From positions 77,311,001 to 77,375,000 of the forward strand of contig CM075345.1 in the NCBI GenBank assembly GCA_037693485.1: a DNA stretch of 64,000 nucleotides, written 5' to 3'. Shown here piece by piece: positions 40,101 to 50,206 of this stretch (positions within the stretch are counted from its first letter, which is position 1; each line of letters opens with the position of its first letter). The notes below the pieces were generated by a model that searched no databases, was not told the DNA's origin, and saw only the letters and a list, made by a program, of their open reading frames with translations. Both the position numbers and the translations under genes were made by a program. The DNA comes from Kitagawia praeruptora (lineage: Eukaryota; Streptophyta; Magnoliopsida; Apiales; Apiaceae).

Positions 40101-40791
40101 ATCTGGTAAAATTGGATACAACAAAGGAGGCATAGGCTCATACAGAGATAAAAGACAATATGTTGGTCCTAGAGATCCTTCTTCACTGTCTGTTCCAGGA
40201 GGTGGTGTCACTCAAGAGAGTTTAGACAAACTGGAATCAGTACAGCTTGTATATCAGAAGAGTTTAGAAAAGGATTTCTTGTTATATTTCATGGCTGATG
40301 GAACAGTATTTAAAGTCTCTGAAAAGGATATTGAATTAAAGTATGCTGAAGAACTTGAATATGTCCTATATATTTTCAGAGTGAGAAGTCAAAGAACTCA
40401 GTCAGTTGCAAATGTGGTTCAACAAAGAATGATTCAAAACCTTGCGAGAAGGCAAATGAAATTCAACAGCAAGTATGTTCCTAAATACAGAGATTGGAAT
40501 GGCAATCTGATTGAAATGGAGAAGGGAACTACAAAACTGAAGACTGATCTTGGGATTACTGTTCTGGATTTCAATGTAAAATCTGAAGAGGTGAAATATA
40601 TCAGGTTGGGAAATGAGATGAGAAGAAACAAAATCTACGATCTTAGAGCTGCTATCTATCAAACTGATGAGAATGATTCTCAGTTGAGAGAAATCAAAGA
40701 AGCTATGCAGATAGAGCTTGAAAATGCTGAAAGAAGGTTGCTTATAGACTATCTTAGAACAGTGCCTGATCTTCAAGAGATTAGAGATTAA
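37174..40791 (+). CDS. Sirevirus B extra ('envelope-like') ORF, 1205 aa
   Basis: The frame opens earlier at a GTG (37129), but the first ATG is 37174 (TACTAATGGC), which aligns with the start of the A extra ORF. Residues ~15-250 form the conserved N-terminal domain (ALTAPRTLSASQIATFW; LRKEWSFFFDCI). There follow a Pro/Thr/Glu low-complexity middle with NTE/NSE repeats, a coiled coil (~690-745), DVKKGE (~749-754), a Lys-rich stretch, and a C-terminal domain (~960-1205) shared with element D (LEYVLYIF; DLRAAIYQTDEN). No signal peptide or membrane span is visible. The function is unknown. Confidence 0.88.
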   Translation: MATKAFDAAGLVFLPSNYAAPLENENAPQAFHLFQNFLNDSEIGTALTAPRTLSASQIATFWTNSEYDDGGEAGTPTIIFTHEESEYIITPTTVRDALDFETHTSYSVVGHDRLRTMLEQIGCAGNLNKIGSLRRPSLRKEWSFFFDCITRAFGKKTTNWDALPLDTLQIGHALLYGGNFDFGRLVLMNLGERLSESTTVYFARFCQLLFTACVPNIPIDEADVIQPFQVAKRMFSDLTNKDVTKQQIPELFMPLALRNYVSQPQDPQSPQQMPEPTETINSEPTPPTPTTTVPTTSQQPQPETLNSPPINSPPLNTEPSNTEPLNTETLNTDTLHSEPAPTEPAKTKPKRKKHTAQNTKHSKAKQTLPGAVYTRRMKQHANRPSLSPPRESSSADEEEIVVPIKKRRLILSDSDAENVVEAPEVVLQQTPTVEDTVNVEVPAKVDMPAENIVDDKVQIPAEVEMPAEDNVTVEIPTEDKMPVEEDQSDGLSPIHDVPESILDPVSPAVHVSETVASHTELVSSQIQDKGDEATKANSVAEPVQHEVIIEKVAEVIAETVADTAQHSGSFKEGQAQGASDEDKSDSDANSDSFVSVPAQTDSKHTPFTQPCPSHAVEVEHLAKSAENWYRQDCIFPKGRASEFVRQTAKQISNPDILSCLKATVVQVKTLEGNLADTKQEIASLKTEIQSRELKMERESKIKAVQLSKVQDTLFARLGKVEENQTALSAKVDSIANSLELITSILIPDDVKKGERVTKSKCKVSQTLTQKDDAGDGGASDKSKVLNSERQTLRSGKSFKPQSVGTNTETQGTSKTKSLELTSNPKTDEELAVKLFMEENAEGVTIEDAKAEEKSLQEKHLKALKSEKAKRNVKIAKAAKPVLKGIQIKEPVGTDQRMQVFRKPTDAEAKQKLKSIVTTSVDTHVVQKNEDTTSVAAQVVTTPLVSFQLKSTFKRGAPHDPRLEATIPMDFADGRALSGKIGYNKGGIGSYRDKRQYVGPRDPSSLSVPGGGVTQESLDKLESVQLVYQKSLEKDFLLYFMADGTVFKVSEKDIELKYAEELEYVLYIFRVRSQRTQSVANVVQQRMIQNLARRQMKFNSKYVPKYRDWNGNLIEMEKGTTKLKTDLGITVLDFNVKSEEVKYIRLGNEMRRNKIYDLRAAIYQTDENDSQLREIKEAMQIELENAERRLLIDYLRTVPDLQEIRD
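39418..39436 (+). other. Internal polypurine tract in extra ORF (DVKKGE)
   Basis: GATGTCAAAAAGGGGGAGA lies 1.5 kb before the 3' LTR and is identical over 19 bases to the tract at 13144-13162 in element A. It may be an internal plus-strand primer. Confidence 0.5.
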
Positions 40792-40934
40792 AGTCTGTAA
40801 GAATTTTCTTATTTCATGTAGAATTTGTTAAGTAATAGCTTAAACTCTGTTTGTATGTTAAACACTGTAAACTTTGTATTTGTTTTGACATCATCATTTA
40901 CTGTAAAACTTGTACATTCTTGCTAATGGACAAG
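40792..40934 (+). other. 3' untranslated end of Sirevirus B
   Basis: Short noncoding stretch between the extra ORF and the PPT. It carries AAACTCTG (40844) and AAACACTG (40859) motifs. Confidence 0.6.
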
Positions 40935-40945
40935 TTGGGGGAGAT
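40935..40945 (+). other. Polypurine tract of Sirevirus B
   Basis: TTGGGGGAGAT directly before the 3' LTR. Confidence 0.88.
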
Positions 40946-41454
40946 TGTTAGAAATGATTGATGAAAACAGTGTTTGGAAGCTAAAGTCAGAAAACAGAGT
41001 TTAGCTGGAAGCAGTCAGAGTTTGATTAAACACTGACTGGAAGCGCAAACAGAGTTTGTTAAACTCTGTAGCGGTATTGTCTGAAGAGTCAACAGTGTTT
41101 GAAGATTGATAAATATGGAAGCAATATCTTTGAAGATTGGAAAGCTGTCAAAGAGATTGAGTTGACTTGGAAGACTGAAGCAATCGTGATTGATATCAAT
41201 TGTATAGCTTGATTTTAGGAGTATCAGTTACTGATTGTACGAAGCTGTATGTTCTATAAATACAGTTAGGTTAACCCTAGAAGGGTAGTCGAACATTGAG
41301 ATATTCATCCATTGTAACCTAAGCAGCTCTCTGTGATATTTACATCACTGAGAGAGGAATTATTAATTCCAAACAGTTTTTAATTGTTAAACAGTGTGTT
41401 CTTGTTAAGTTACTCATACAGTATTTGATTGCTTATTGTGTATTCGACCTAACA
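40946..41454 (+). repeat. 3' LTR of Sirevirus B
   Basis: 509 bp, apparently identical to the 5' LTR, followed by GTATA (41455-41459), which matches the 5 bp before the 5' LTR. Confidence 0.97.
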
Positions 41455-41459
41455 GTATA

Positions 41460-42035
41460 TGCTCTGTATATCTGAAAAATGATGATGTTAAACACAAACA
41501 AAAACTCATCATTTATAAGGTTTCAAGGTTTAGTGGGTTAGGTGTAATAGTGATAGGTTATGTTTGAAAAACTAACACCACTCAATAATTTCTCACCTAA
41601 CACCCTAATTAGCCGAAAAAACATCTTATCGCCGAAACCTGTCGGCCGAAAAACGTCTTATCACCAAGACCTATCAGCCTATACACATATACACATATTT
41701 AATACTTTTAATTATAATGGATTTAAAAATAATCACGCAGTGAATCAAGAAATAATCCACAATAATCAGATAAACTCAAAATTAAATAGACATACAATTA
41801 ACAAAATATCATTAATTGATATATGTCAATTAAATATTTATTTAATTATGCTACAATTAACTCAATTATTTACTAACTAATTACCATAAAATATAGCATT
41901 TATAAGCATGGAAATTAATATAGAGATAACTATAAGATGAGGACTGGATGCAAAGTAAATTCACAAGTCCTAAAAATATGGACATTTAAAATACCTGTGA
42001 ATTTATAACAAATTGCAGTTATTGATTATCCAAAA
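41460..42035 (-). other. Sirevirus C spacer between pol and extra ORF
   Basis: AT-rich noncoding remainder of Sirevirus C on the right of Sirevirus B. Together with 28741-28983 it made a spacer of roughly 0.8 kb. No gene seen. Confidence 0.6.
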
Positions 42036-44415
42036 TTAATTAGACAGATTTAACATCCCAAGTTCACCAACTAACCTGGAGAAAGTGGATTCATCCAGTG
42101 GTTTAGTAAAGATGTCTGCAATTTGTTGATCTGTGGGAACAAAATATAATACCACAGTTCCATTCATGACATGCTCTCGTAAGAAATGATACCTGATATC
42201 AATGTGCTTAGTCCTGGTATGTTGAACTGGATTGTTAGCAATGGCAATGGCACTCGTGTTGTCGCATAGAATTGGAATTTTGTCCAACATGAGTCCATAG
42301 TCCTGAAGTTGATTCCTCATCCACAGGATCTGAGCGCAACAACTACCTGCCGCAATGTATTCTACCTTGGCTGTCGAGGTAGATACTGAGTGTTGCTTCT
42401 TGCTGTACCAAGATACCAATCTCCTTCCAAGAAACCGACAGCTTCCAGAAGTACTCTTGCGATCAATCTTGCAACCAGCATAATCAGAGTCTGTTTAGCC
42501 AACCAGGTCAAAACCCGTATCCTTGGGATACCAAATTCCAAGATTCGGAGTACCCTTAAGATATCTCAAGATACGCTTCACGGCTATCAGATGTGATTCT
42601 TTAAGATCAGCCTGGAATCTAGCACATAAACAAGTTGCGAACATAATATCTGGTCTACTAGCAGTTAAGTATAAGAGAGAGCCGGTCATACCTCGATACT
42701 TCGTGATGTCAACTGACTTACCAGATTTGTCTTGATCAAGCTTGACAGCAGTTGGCATCAGGGTCTTGGTAGTAGCTGCTTCTTCCATCCCATACTTCTT
42801 CAGAAGATCCTTTATGTATTTTGACTGGCAGATGAAAATACCATCAGGCTTCTGAATAGCTTGAAGTCCAAGGAAGAAGGACATCTCACCCATCATGCTC
42901 ATCTCGTACTTGCTCTGCATTAGCTTAGCAAATCTCTTGCATAACAAATCATTAGTAGAATCAAATATTATATCATCCACATATACTTGCACCAGAATTA
43001 TATCATTTTTATGCTTTTTATGAAAGAGAGTTTTGTCGATGATACCTCTTGTAAAACCATTTTCAAGTAAGAACTTGGAGAGAGTATCATACCATGTTCG
43101 AGGGGCTTGCTTGAGACCATAGAGAGCTTTGAAGAGAAAGTACACAAAACCTTCAAATTCCTTGTCTTCGAACCCAGGGGGTTGTTCAACATAGACTTCT
43201 TCTTCTAGATCTCCGTTCAAAAATGCACTCTTCACATCCATCTGAAAAACCTTAAAGTTGGAGTGTGCAGCAAATGCTAAGAACATCCTGATTGCTTCAA
43301 GCCTTGCAACTGGAGCATAGGTTTCATCATAATCAATTCCCTCTTCTTGAGAGTAACCCTTTGCTACCAATCGAGCCTTGTTCCTCGTAATAATACCATT
43401 TTCATCCAGTTTATTCCTAAACACCCATCTAGTGCCAATTACAGATTTATCTTTTGGTCTTGGCACCAGCTTCAAAACTTTCTGCCTTTCGAACTGATTG
43501 AGTTCTTTCTGCATTGTAGTTACCCAATCTGGATCATCAAGAGCTTCATTAACCTTTTTAGGTTCAATTTGAGATAAAAATCCTTCGAAATTGCATTCAT
43601 TCTGTGTTGCTCTTCTAGTCTGTACACCCTTGTCTGGTTCACCAATGATCTATTCAAAGGGATGCGATTTACTCCATACCCTTTGTCTTGGCAGATTTGA
43701 TCTTGATGATTCCCCAAGTTCATAATTGTGTTGAGTATGGTGACTAGTAGATCCAAAATTATTGTTTGCTCCCCCTGAGTTGTTGCTTTCAGAGTTTGAT
43801 GAATCAGAGTTTAATGCATCATTAGGAGTAGATGCATTCTTTGATGTTTCTTCACTTGATTGGGGTTCATTTTCATCGTTCATTTGCTCCCCCTCAACAT
43901 GTGCTGAAGTCTGATCTACTTGTATAAATTGAAAAATATTGTCTGAAAGAGTATCAGAATCTTGTAGATCAACATTTATTTCTTCATTCTCAAATCTCAG
44001 CTGGTCATGTTCATCAAAGTCTTCAAGTCCTGTTATCTTCGTATCATCAAAAGACACATGGATAGATTCCATGACCACTTTTGTTATCAGATTGTAGACT
44101 CTGAATGCTTTTGTGGATAGTGGGTATCCAACAAAGATTCCTTCATCAGCTTTTAAATCAAATTTGGAAAGCTGTTCTGGATGAGTCTTAAGAACAAAAC
44201 ACTTACATCCAAACACATGAAAGTACTTCAGGTTCGGCTTCTTATTTTTCACCATCTCATATGGTGTTTTACCATGCTTGTTTATGAGTGTAGCATTCTA
44301 TGTGAAACAAGCAGCTTGCACAGCTTCAGCCCAGAAGTAAGTTGGCAGCTTTGCTTCATCAAGCATGGTCCTTGCAGCTTCTATGAGAGTCCTGTTTTTT
44401 CTCTCTACTACTCCA
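42036..44415 (-). pseudogene. pol: Sirevirus C pol, INT C-terminus to RNase H
   Basis: Minus-strand frame covering the integrase end (VVERKNR near 44405), linker, RT (YVDDIIF kept, near 42985) and RNase H (VSWYSKKQHSVSTSTA; ADIFTKPLDE). Nonsense codons interrupt it at 44298 (FTQN to FT*N), 43650 (start of the linker's IIGEP block) and 42495 (GYSDSD to G*TDSD, in RNase H). The linker has the TTGAGGGGGAGCA tract (minus, near 43890). Non-functional. Confidence 0.88.
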
Positions 44416-46652
44416 TTTTTTTTTGCTAATTAAAAAATTTATACCAATAGAAGACGAATACAATTCTAGGGGCATACCCCGCGATAAGAAAACGTCAACT
44501 AAAAGGAACAACAGAACAAATTAGAAAACTAATTTGCAACAACAAAAACAACCTAGATAAACTAGGCTCAGCAAGGTCAAACTAGCTAACCACTAGTTAC
44601 ATCACTAGAGTTAAACACGAAATCAGACCATTAAAATAGTTTCCACAGGGGTGACCTCCCTTGGACATCTCCAACGCGTGAGCCTCGATCTCACATGTCT
44701 CTATCTGAACATGCCCCTCTAAACAACTTCCAACAACTTTCGGGAAAAACCTCTTGAAACGAACCATAAGCACCTCTTCTATTTCCAAACTTTTGATTCC
44801 ACACCATTGAAGTCTCACTGCAGCATTACAAAAAACAGAGCCCACAAAAACCACCAGCATAGCAATAATGCATCCGCATACTTTAACAGGAGGCAGGAAG
44901 GTGCAAGCCGTGTGCCCAACAGACCTCAATCGGAGGTATCTCACTTTTCTAAGGCCAGAAATAAGCATAGCCATCCCTGGTTCCACACCCCAGAAACAAG
45001 GGGATTCCACAAGACAGTGGGTAGACATAATAGATCCGAGCCTCTAGCCATCAACATCCTGGCACAAAGTCCATGCCGCAGTAACAACCCCTAAATCAGA
45101 AACTACGTCAAGGGTCATAATAATGCTAAAATGGCATCCCATCTTGCACTCTCCTGGTAAATCACATACCACTCCTTTTGCATTCTGATCCATGCCATCA
45201 ATTTGACATCCTACAGTCCAAAAATTCCCATCATTACTTTGAGTTGAGAAATCGCCATTCGAATTATGGAAGTTATAATCAGAACCAAAAGGTTCCTCCA
45301 CACACATGCACAACAGACTTGGAATAACCAAGTGCAATTCCAACTCCATTTGCAAAAACTTGATAAACAAAGCCCTTGCTATTCTCCGACATTTCCGTTG
45401 CATCCGACTGATCACAACCCTCCAGGGTTACCCCAAGCTTAGCATCATGTAACTGAACATTGTCAGCAAATATTCGAGTCCCCATTGGAACCCAGAACCC
45501 GTTCAGCGTGTCCATATTCAAGATATGAACCACATACACCTTAGTTATAGCATCAGACACTTCCAAAAAGTTACAAAACCTATCAGCAATACTCGCTTCA
45601 AGCCTAGAGTACAATACAGTTTTTCCCATGCAAAAACACAAACCAACAATAGTTTACATCACCTGGATGTCTTTTTTGAGACACACACTAGTCACAAAGA
45701 AACCAACGAAGTATAACTTCTGAACATAGCTATTGAATTTCAAATGACCAACGAACCAAACATGGCCAACAACAATCCTCTGCATCATTAAGCCGTGAAT
45801 ATCTTGCATCCGCAACATCAACCTTTCCTGCAAAGCACACACCTGGTAGATGAGAACCGCAGACTTCTCTTCGAGGCCTTTTCCTGCCCTCCTCGCATAG
45901 ATCCTGAGGTACCACCTGGGCATATATTGACAAACCTTAAGAACTCATCGTGACGCCCAGTCGATGTGCCTGTACAAACAACAGGCACAGAGAGAGCAAT
46001 ACTAGCTCGAGCCCGAGCCCCAGTCACACTCCAAAGAACATTTCGCTTTGACAAAATGTCAAACACTTTACAATCCTCTCGACTTTGAAAAAACCTATGT
46101 CGCAAGATACAACGCACAAGCATAGTATTCAACATACCAGGAGCAATGTCAATCTCATCCTTCAGGTGAGTCATAGCTCGAAATACAGCCCTCAAAGCCA
46201 CCTGAATATCTCCCATTATTCTAACATCGATGGTATTCACCCTCATTCCTTCGAGCGCCCTTTGAAACATATTATCGAACACCATGCGAGCACCCATAAT
46301 AGATGAAAGTTCTTGAGCAAGGCAAGGAGCAGGTGTATCAACAACAAACCAATCCATGTGGGAGTCATCTTGCAAAGTAGCGAGCTGCTCCGAATCTCGA
46401 ATAGAGATGACAGTGAAATCCCTACCCAAGACAACATATGGGTAAAAAACCCCATAGAAACTCTGGTGGTCAGATATTACCATAAGAAGACCACGAAACC
46501 TAGTCTCACCATGAACACCCACATGAGTGGTTCCACACATAGAAGCACAAAGTGCAGAATCCTTGAGAATCACAACAGGGATGCAGCCTTTATCGCCATT
46601 TATTGCACTAATCAATATGAAAGGAAATGAAGGAGAACAAATAGATATGTCC
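44416..46652 (-). mobile_element. Element X2 (unclassified, LINE-type 3' end)
   Basis: Inserted in the integrase of Sirevirus C. Read on the minus strand it ends with TATCGCGGGGTATGCCCC (44486-44469), about 45 bp of AT-rich tail and nine A (44424-44416). The same TCGCGGGGTATGCCCC block ends element X1 (57491-57506). A poly(A) end and no LTR suggest a non-LTR retroposon. About 230 bp of integrase (between the HK near 46655 and QQNGVVERKNR) are missing at the site, and no TSD is seen. Exact borders are uncertain by a few bases. Confidence 0.65.
45279..46652 (-). pseudogene. Element X2 protein remnant, unrecognised
   Basis: Minus-strand frames 46652-45818 and 45641-45279 encode a protein of no family I recognise. 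By eye its layout parallels the X1 ORF at 55847-57374 (for example VFDNMFQRALEGM against VFSNDIYGAKSLM, and ITKVYVVHILNMDT against SIYVLVLDT). The region 45278-44600 is full of stops. The first frame is fused to Sirevirus C integrase, giving a 332-codon chimeric ORF (46816-45818). No RT or endonuclease motif was found. Confidence 0.45.
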
Positions 46653-47328
46653 TTGTGCATGAAATACACCCATGTATATCTGGTGTATTCATCTACAATA
46701 ACCAAAGCATATCTTTTCTTTCCAATAGACATTATATTTACTGGACCAAATAATTCAACATGCAATAAGTGATATGGCTCAAGAATTAAGGATTCACTCT
46801 TACTTTGTCTTATCATGTAAAAACTGATTTGGGCAATCCTCTCATAGGATCTTTCTTCACTAGCTCATTGATGTTGTTGAAATTCAGATGAGAAAGTCTC
46901 TTGTGCCAATCCTAGCTTTTTTCAATTGATGATCTACTTAGTAGACAGATTGCAGAGCCATCAGAGTTTGTTGAAAGCTTGGCTTCATAAATGTTACCAT
47001 GCCTGTATCCCTTCAGAACAACTTTTACTATAGATTTGCTTACAACTTCACCGTGTTCTTCAAAGAAATCCACATGATAACCTCTGTCACAGATTTGACT
47101 CACACTTAGTAGATTATGTTTGAGTCCTGAGACTAGAGCTACAGTTTCAATGATGACATTCCCAAGATTGATATTTCCATATCCCAGAGTCCTTCCTATG
47201 TTGCCATCTCCATAAGAAACACTTGGGCCAGCTTTCTCCACAAATTCTGATATCAGGGCTTTATTTCCAGTCATGTGTCTTGAGCATCCACTGTTTAGAA
47301 CAAGGATATTTTTCCTGTTACCCTGCAA
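46653..47328 (-). pseudogene. pol: Sirevirus C protease and integrase N-terminus
   Basis: Protease piece 47328-46912 and integrase piece 46816-46653. The protease active-site triad reads NSG instead of DSG, the HHCC region has a TGG-to-TAG nonsense codon near 46914 and has lost its Cys half, and the first integrase catalytic Asp is Glu (HVELFGP). These changes each predict loss of activity. The segment ends at the X2 insertion. Confidence 0.85.
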
Positions 47329-47346
47329 TCACAAAATCCACTAATG
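47312..47346 (-). promoter_or_regulatory. gag/pol junction of Sirevirus C with splice-acceptor-like site
   Basis: The gag TAG (47343-47341) is followed, minus strand, by GGATTTTGTGATTGCAG|GG, with a second in-frame TGA just before TTGCAG. Two stops separate frames that are otherwise in register. GTGATTGCAGGG is identical to element B. Confidence 0.45.
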
Positions 47347-48293
47347 ATTAGTTTTAAAGACCCATACTTGCTTGGATCCTTTGGCCTTATTAAGTTTGTT
47401 AGCTTTTGCAACAGAAGTCTTATCAGAGTTTGTGCTAACATTCTTTTTATCAGAATTTATACATGTAGAATCAATCTTGAATTTATTCAAAGAGGGTTTA
47501 AGTTCATAATAATCATAATACAAATTATGATACTCTTTGCAGGTATAGATAGAATGCCAAATACTACCACAGTGAAAACAAGGATTCTGTGGCTTAAACC
47601 TAACTGAACCACTCTTAACTCCTGACTTAGGAGGTATAGAGTTTTTATTTTTATTCTTCTTGCAAAAAGTAGTAAGATGGTTAGGATTTCCACAATTGTA
47701 ACATTTTTTCCTAGGAGCATTGGGAATAGGCATATAGTTATTGCTTTTATTGATGCCTACCTTTCCATTTCTGTTTTTCCTAGGTTCCCTCTTTTTTTTT
47801 CTTTCAGCTTGTGTTTAAGTTGTTTCCGAGACATTAAGTCAATATTTACTGATTTGACTTCATCCTATTTTGGTTTGTCAGATTTTGGTACAAACCTCAC
47901 AGGATTAATTTTGGGCTTTGTAGCCCTTTCAGTAAATACAGGTTTAGAGGTCTCAGCATCTAGGTTGGCAGTTTTCTTTTTATCAGTGTAACCTAGACCT
48001 TGTTTCCAACAACCATTCTCTATGATATTCAGAGTAGTTTTACCAGAGTTAGTCCAAATTTTAATAATGTTTCTTTCTTTAGCAAGTTCAGATTCAAGAT
48101 AAGCATGCTTTTTCAATAATTCAGTTTTAACAAAAATAACATCATCTCTTTCTTTCTGAATTTTTAACATCTGTACTAATTCTAATTCTAGATAGTCATT
48201 TCTCTTTTTAAGGTCTAGACTTTCAGTTTTTATTCTTTCATTTTCTAAAGTCTGATCTCTGTAGCTAACATGCAAGTTTTTAAGAAAGAGTCT
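47341..48293 (-). pseudogene. gag: Sirevirus C gag, C-terminal part
   Basis: Minus-strand pieces 48275-47865 (coiled-coil region, starting HVSYRDQTLENE) and 47733-47341 (two CCHC knuckles, CYNCGNPNHLTTFC and CFHCGSIWHSIYTC). Frameshifts lie between them near 47800. It continues the gag cut by the solo LTR at 48294-49823; element B has LRIYLKALHISYRDQ at this place. Confidence 0.85.
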
Positions 48294-49823
48294 TGATAAG
48301 TGGATTTTATATCCACTATTTACCTTCCGTTCGGACTTAAAATGTTTGCGAGTTCTCGAGTTTCGTTACCATTTGATATGTTTTTGTGTAAATTGTGTAG
48401 GTTGTATCGTTGAAGGCATTATGGTGCTAAAATGGTGTTATGGGTGGTGTGAAATTAATCTAGAGCTTGTGGAAGAAATTCGGAGTGGGAATAAGTCAGG
48501 TAGCAGTAGCATTTGAGCCTGTCCAGGGGACCATAGGCGCAGCAGCGCGCATTTGGGAGCTACAGTGCAGCAGGTGGGCGTTTTCCAGGGTCTAGCAGGC
48601 GCAAGAGCGCTAGTTAGGGCGCTATGGTGCGCGTCCAAGGGCTACGGCGCCTTAGGCAAGTGCAGCAGCGCTCGAGAGAGCATTTTCCAGGGATCAGGAG
48701 GCGCTGCAGCGCTCCGTTTAAGGGCTATAGCGCTAGAGCGGCTTGGCATCAGAATTTTATTTCCTTAAGTCGGATCAAATTGTGTTGGGCCTATTTAATT
48801 TAGGGCATCTTTATATGTATTATCTGAGACCTAAAAACATATCTCTCAATTTTGGTTAGAGTATTGCTTCTTCATTTTTCTATTCATCTATCGTTATTAT
48901 TATCATAGAACAAGATTTAGAGAGGATCTTCAAGCTAGTGACAAGCAAGGAGGTCTAATCTATTTTGGATCTTTTGTACTCTTCTACACTATTTGGGGAT
49001 TCATTTCTAAACCTATTCTTCTTCTATTATTATTTGCTTTATAGAACCATGTTTTCTTTAGAACCCATGATGGTGAAAGGTTCAACTATGAACTAATCAT
49101 TATCATGGGGTTCCAATGGATTTGAATACGTAATCATTGTGCTTGACATGTAATTGATTATTGGGTGATTTGTTTGCGATAATCTAGTATGGTGGATTTA
49201 ATTGATAGATGTGTAGCTAGCATCTAATTTATTAATCCTTGATGATTACGAAAGTGGATTCTAGGATTGAGAATATGCCATATTAGCATGAGTTCATGAA
49301 TTAATTGTTATTCATGATTAGTAGTATGTTTTTACCCAATTCATAGTGCCTCATGTAATTGTGAAAGATAACTTGTGCTTAAACCAATTGTGTTTCTAGA
49401 TTGTATAGACATATATGATTTGAATATAATTTGGTGTCCTCTTGATTTCTCTCGTTTGTGGATATTAAGTGGTTTGATACGAGTGAACTGAAAGGTAGCT
49501 CGTATTATTATTGTGTTATCTGATTAATTATCAATTTTTATCACCTATACCGATTCTATGTGTCAGCCTTTAGTGAAATATTCAATGAAGTTGGAACTCC
49601 ATGTTTTCTCATATACTAGATCTTTTAATTGTTAACTTATTCTCGAGTAGTTAATTAAAATAGTTAATCAAAACTCAATTTGATACTTGGTCAAGCATTA
49701 AGAAATAACCGTACACTGTTGCATAGGTATTAAATTCGCATTTACATCTCGTCTCTGCGGAACGAACTTTACTTATCACTTGCTATTTGTGATCGCGTAT
49801 ACTTGCGTGTTTACGAGTCAACA
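48294..49823 (+). mobile_element. Athila-like solo LTR (1530 bp)
   Basis: Begins TGATAAGTGGATTTTATATCC, as the LTRs of E and F do in their own orientation, and ends GAGTCAACA. It is flanked by AGTCT at 48289-48293 and 49824-49828, a perfect 5-bp duplication. There is no internal sequence, so it is a recombination product. It carries a GC-rich patch (48530-48740) in the same relative place as E and F. It splits the gag of Sirevirus C. Confidence 0.92.
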
Positions 49824-49828
49824 AGTCT

Positions 49829-50190
49829 TAACTCAGATATATCAGTAGTATCAAAATCTAGAGTAGAATGAGGTACCTTGGTCTCAGTAGCTTCAGAGAT
49901 ACTATCAGCATTTGCCATCAAGGCATAGTTCACCTCATCTCCAGAGTCTGAAGTGTCAGCCCAATCCTTCTTCTTTGTGATGTAAGCTTGACCTTTATCA
50001 GCTTTGGCTTTCTTGCACTCAGGTGCAAAATGTCCTTTCTTACCACAATTATAGCATATGATCTTGGGCTTGTCCACTTTCCCAAACCTGCCTTCCTTTC
50101 CCTCAGCTTTTCTGCTTGTTGTTGGAGTTTATGTTTTCTCTGTCATGATTGTATAGCTTTTTGGATCTTAACTATTGTATAATAACAGAG
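49829..50190 (-). pseudogene. gag: Sirevirus C gag remnant, first zinc knuckle
   Basis: Minus-strand frame 50077-49829 has the knuckle CYNCGKKGHFAPEC and the acidic region up to the solo LTR. Upstream, only a short leader and an ATG (near 50145) soon closed by a stop remain before the PBS. Compared with B, most of the N-terminal gag domain (roughly 0.9 kb) is deleted. Confidence 0.85.
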
Positions 50191-50204
50191 TGGCTCTGAT
50201 GCCA
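50191..50204 (-). other. Primer binding site of Sirevirus C
   Basis: Minus strand TGGCATCAGAGCCA, two bases after the 5' LTR. It matches initiator tRNA-Met with one change (TGGTATCAGAGC). Confidence 0.85.
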
Positions 50205-50206
50205 AT

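Larger units (their letters stand above)
28984..41454 (+). mobile_element. Sirevirus B, complete and young (12,471 bp)
   Basis: Two 509-bp LTRs (28984-29492, 40946-41454) look identical by eye and are flanked by GTATA at 28979-28983 and 41455-41459. PBS, intact gag (745 codons), intact pol (1110 codons), intact extra ORF and PPT are all present. All catalytic residues I could check are kept. It is inserted in the opposite strand of Sirevirus C, in its pol to extra-ORF spacer. It could be autonomous, if the gag/pol junction is resolved. Confidence 0.97.

Noticed and set aside
44597..45094. ORFs on both strands in the 3' half of element X2
   Set aside because: They overlap each other and the minus frame has many stops around it; only the 46652-45279 part resembles X1.
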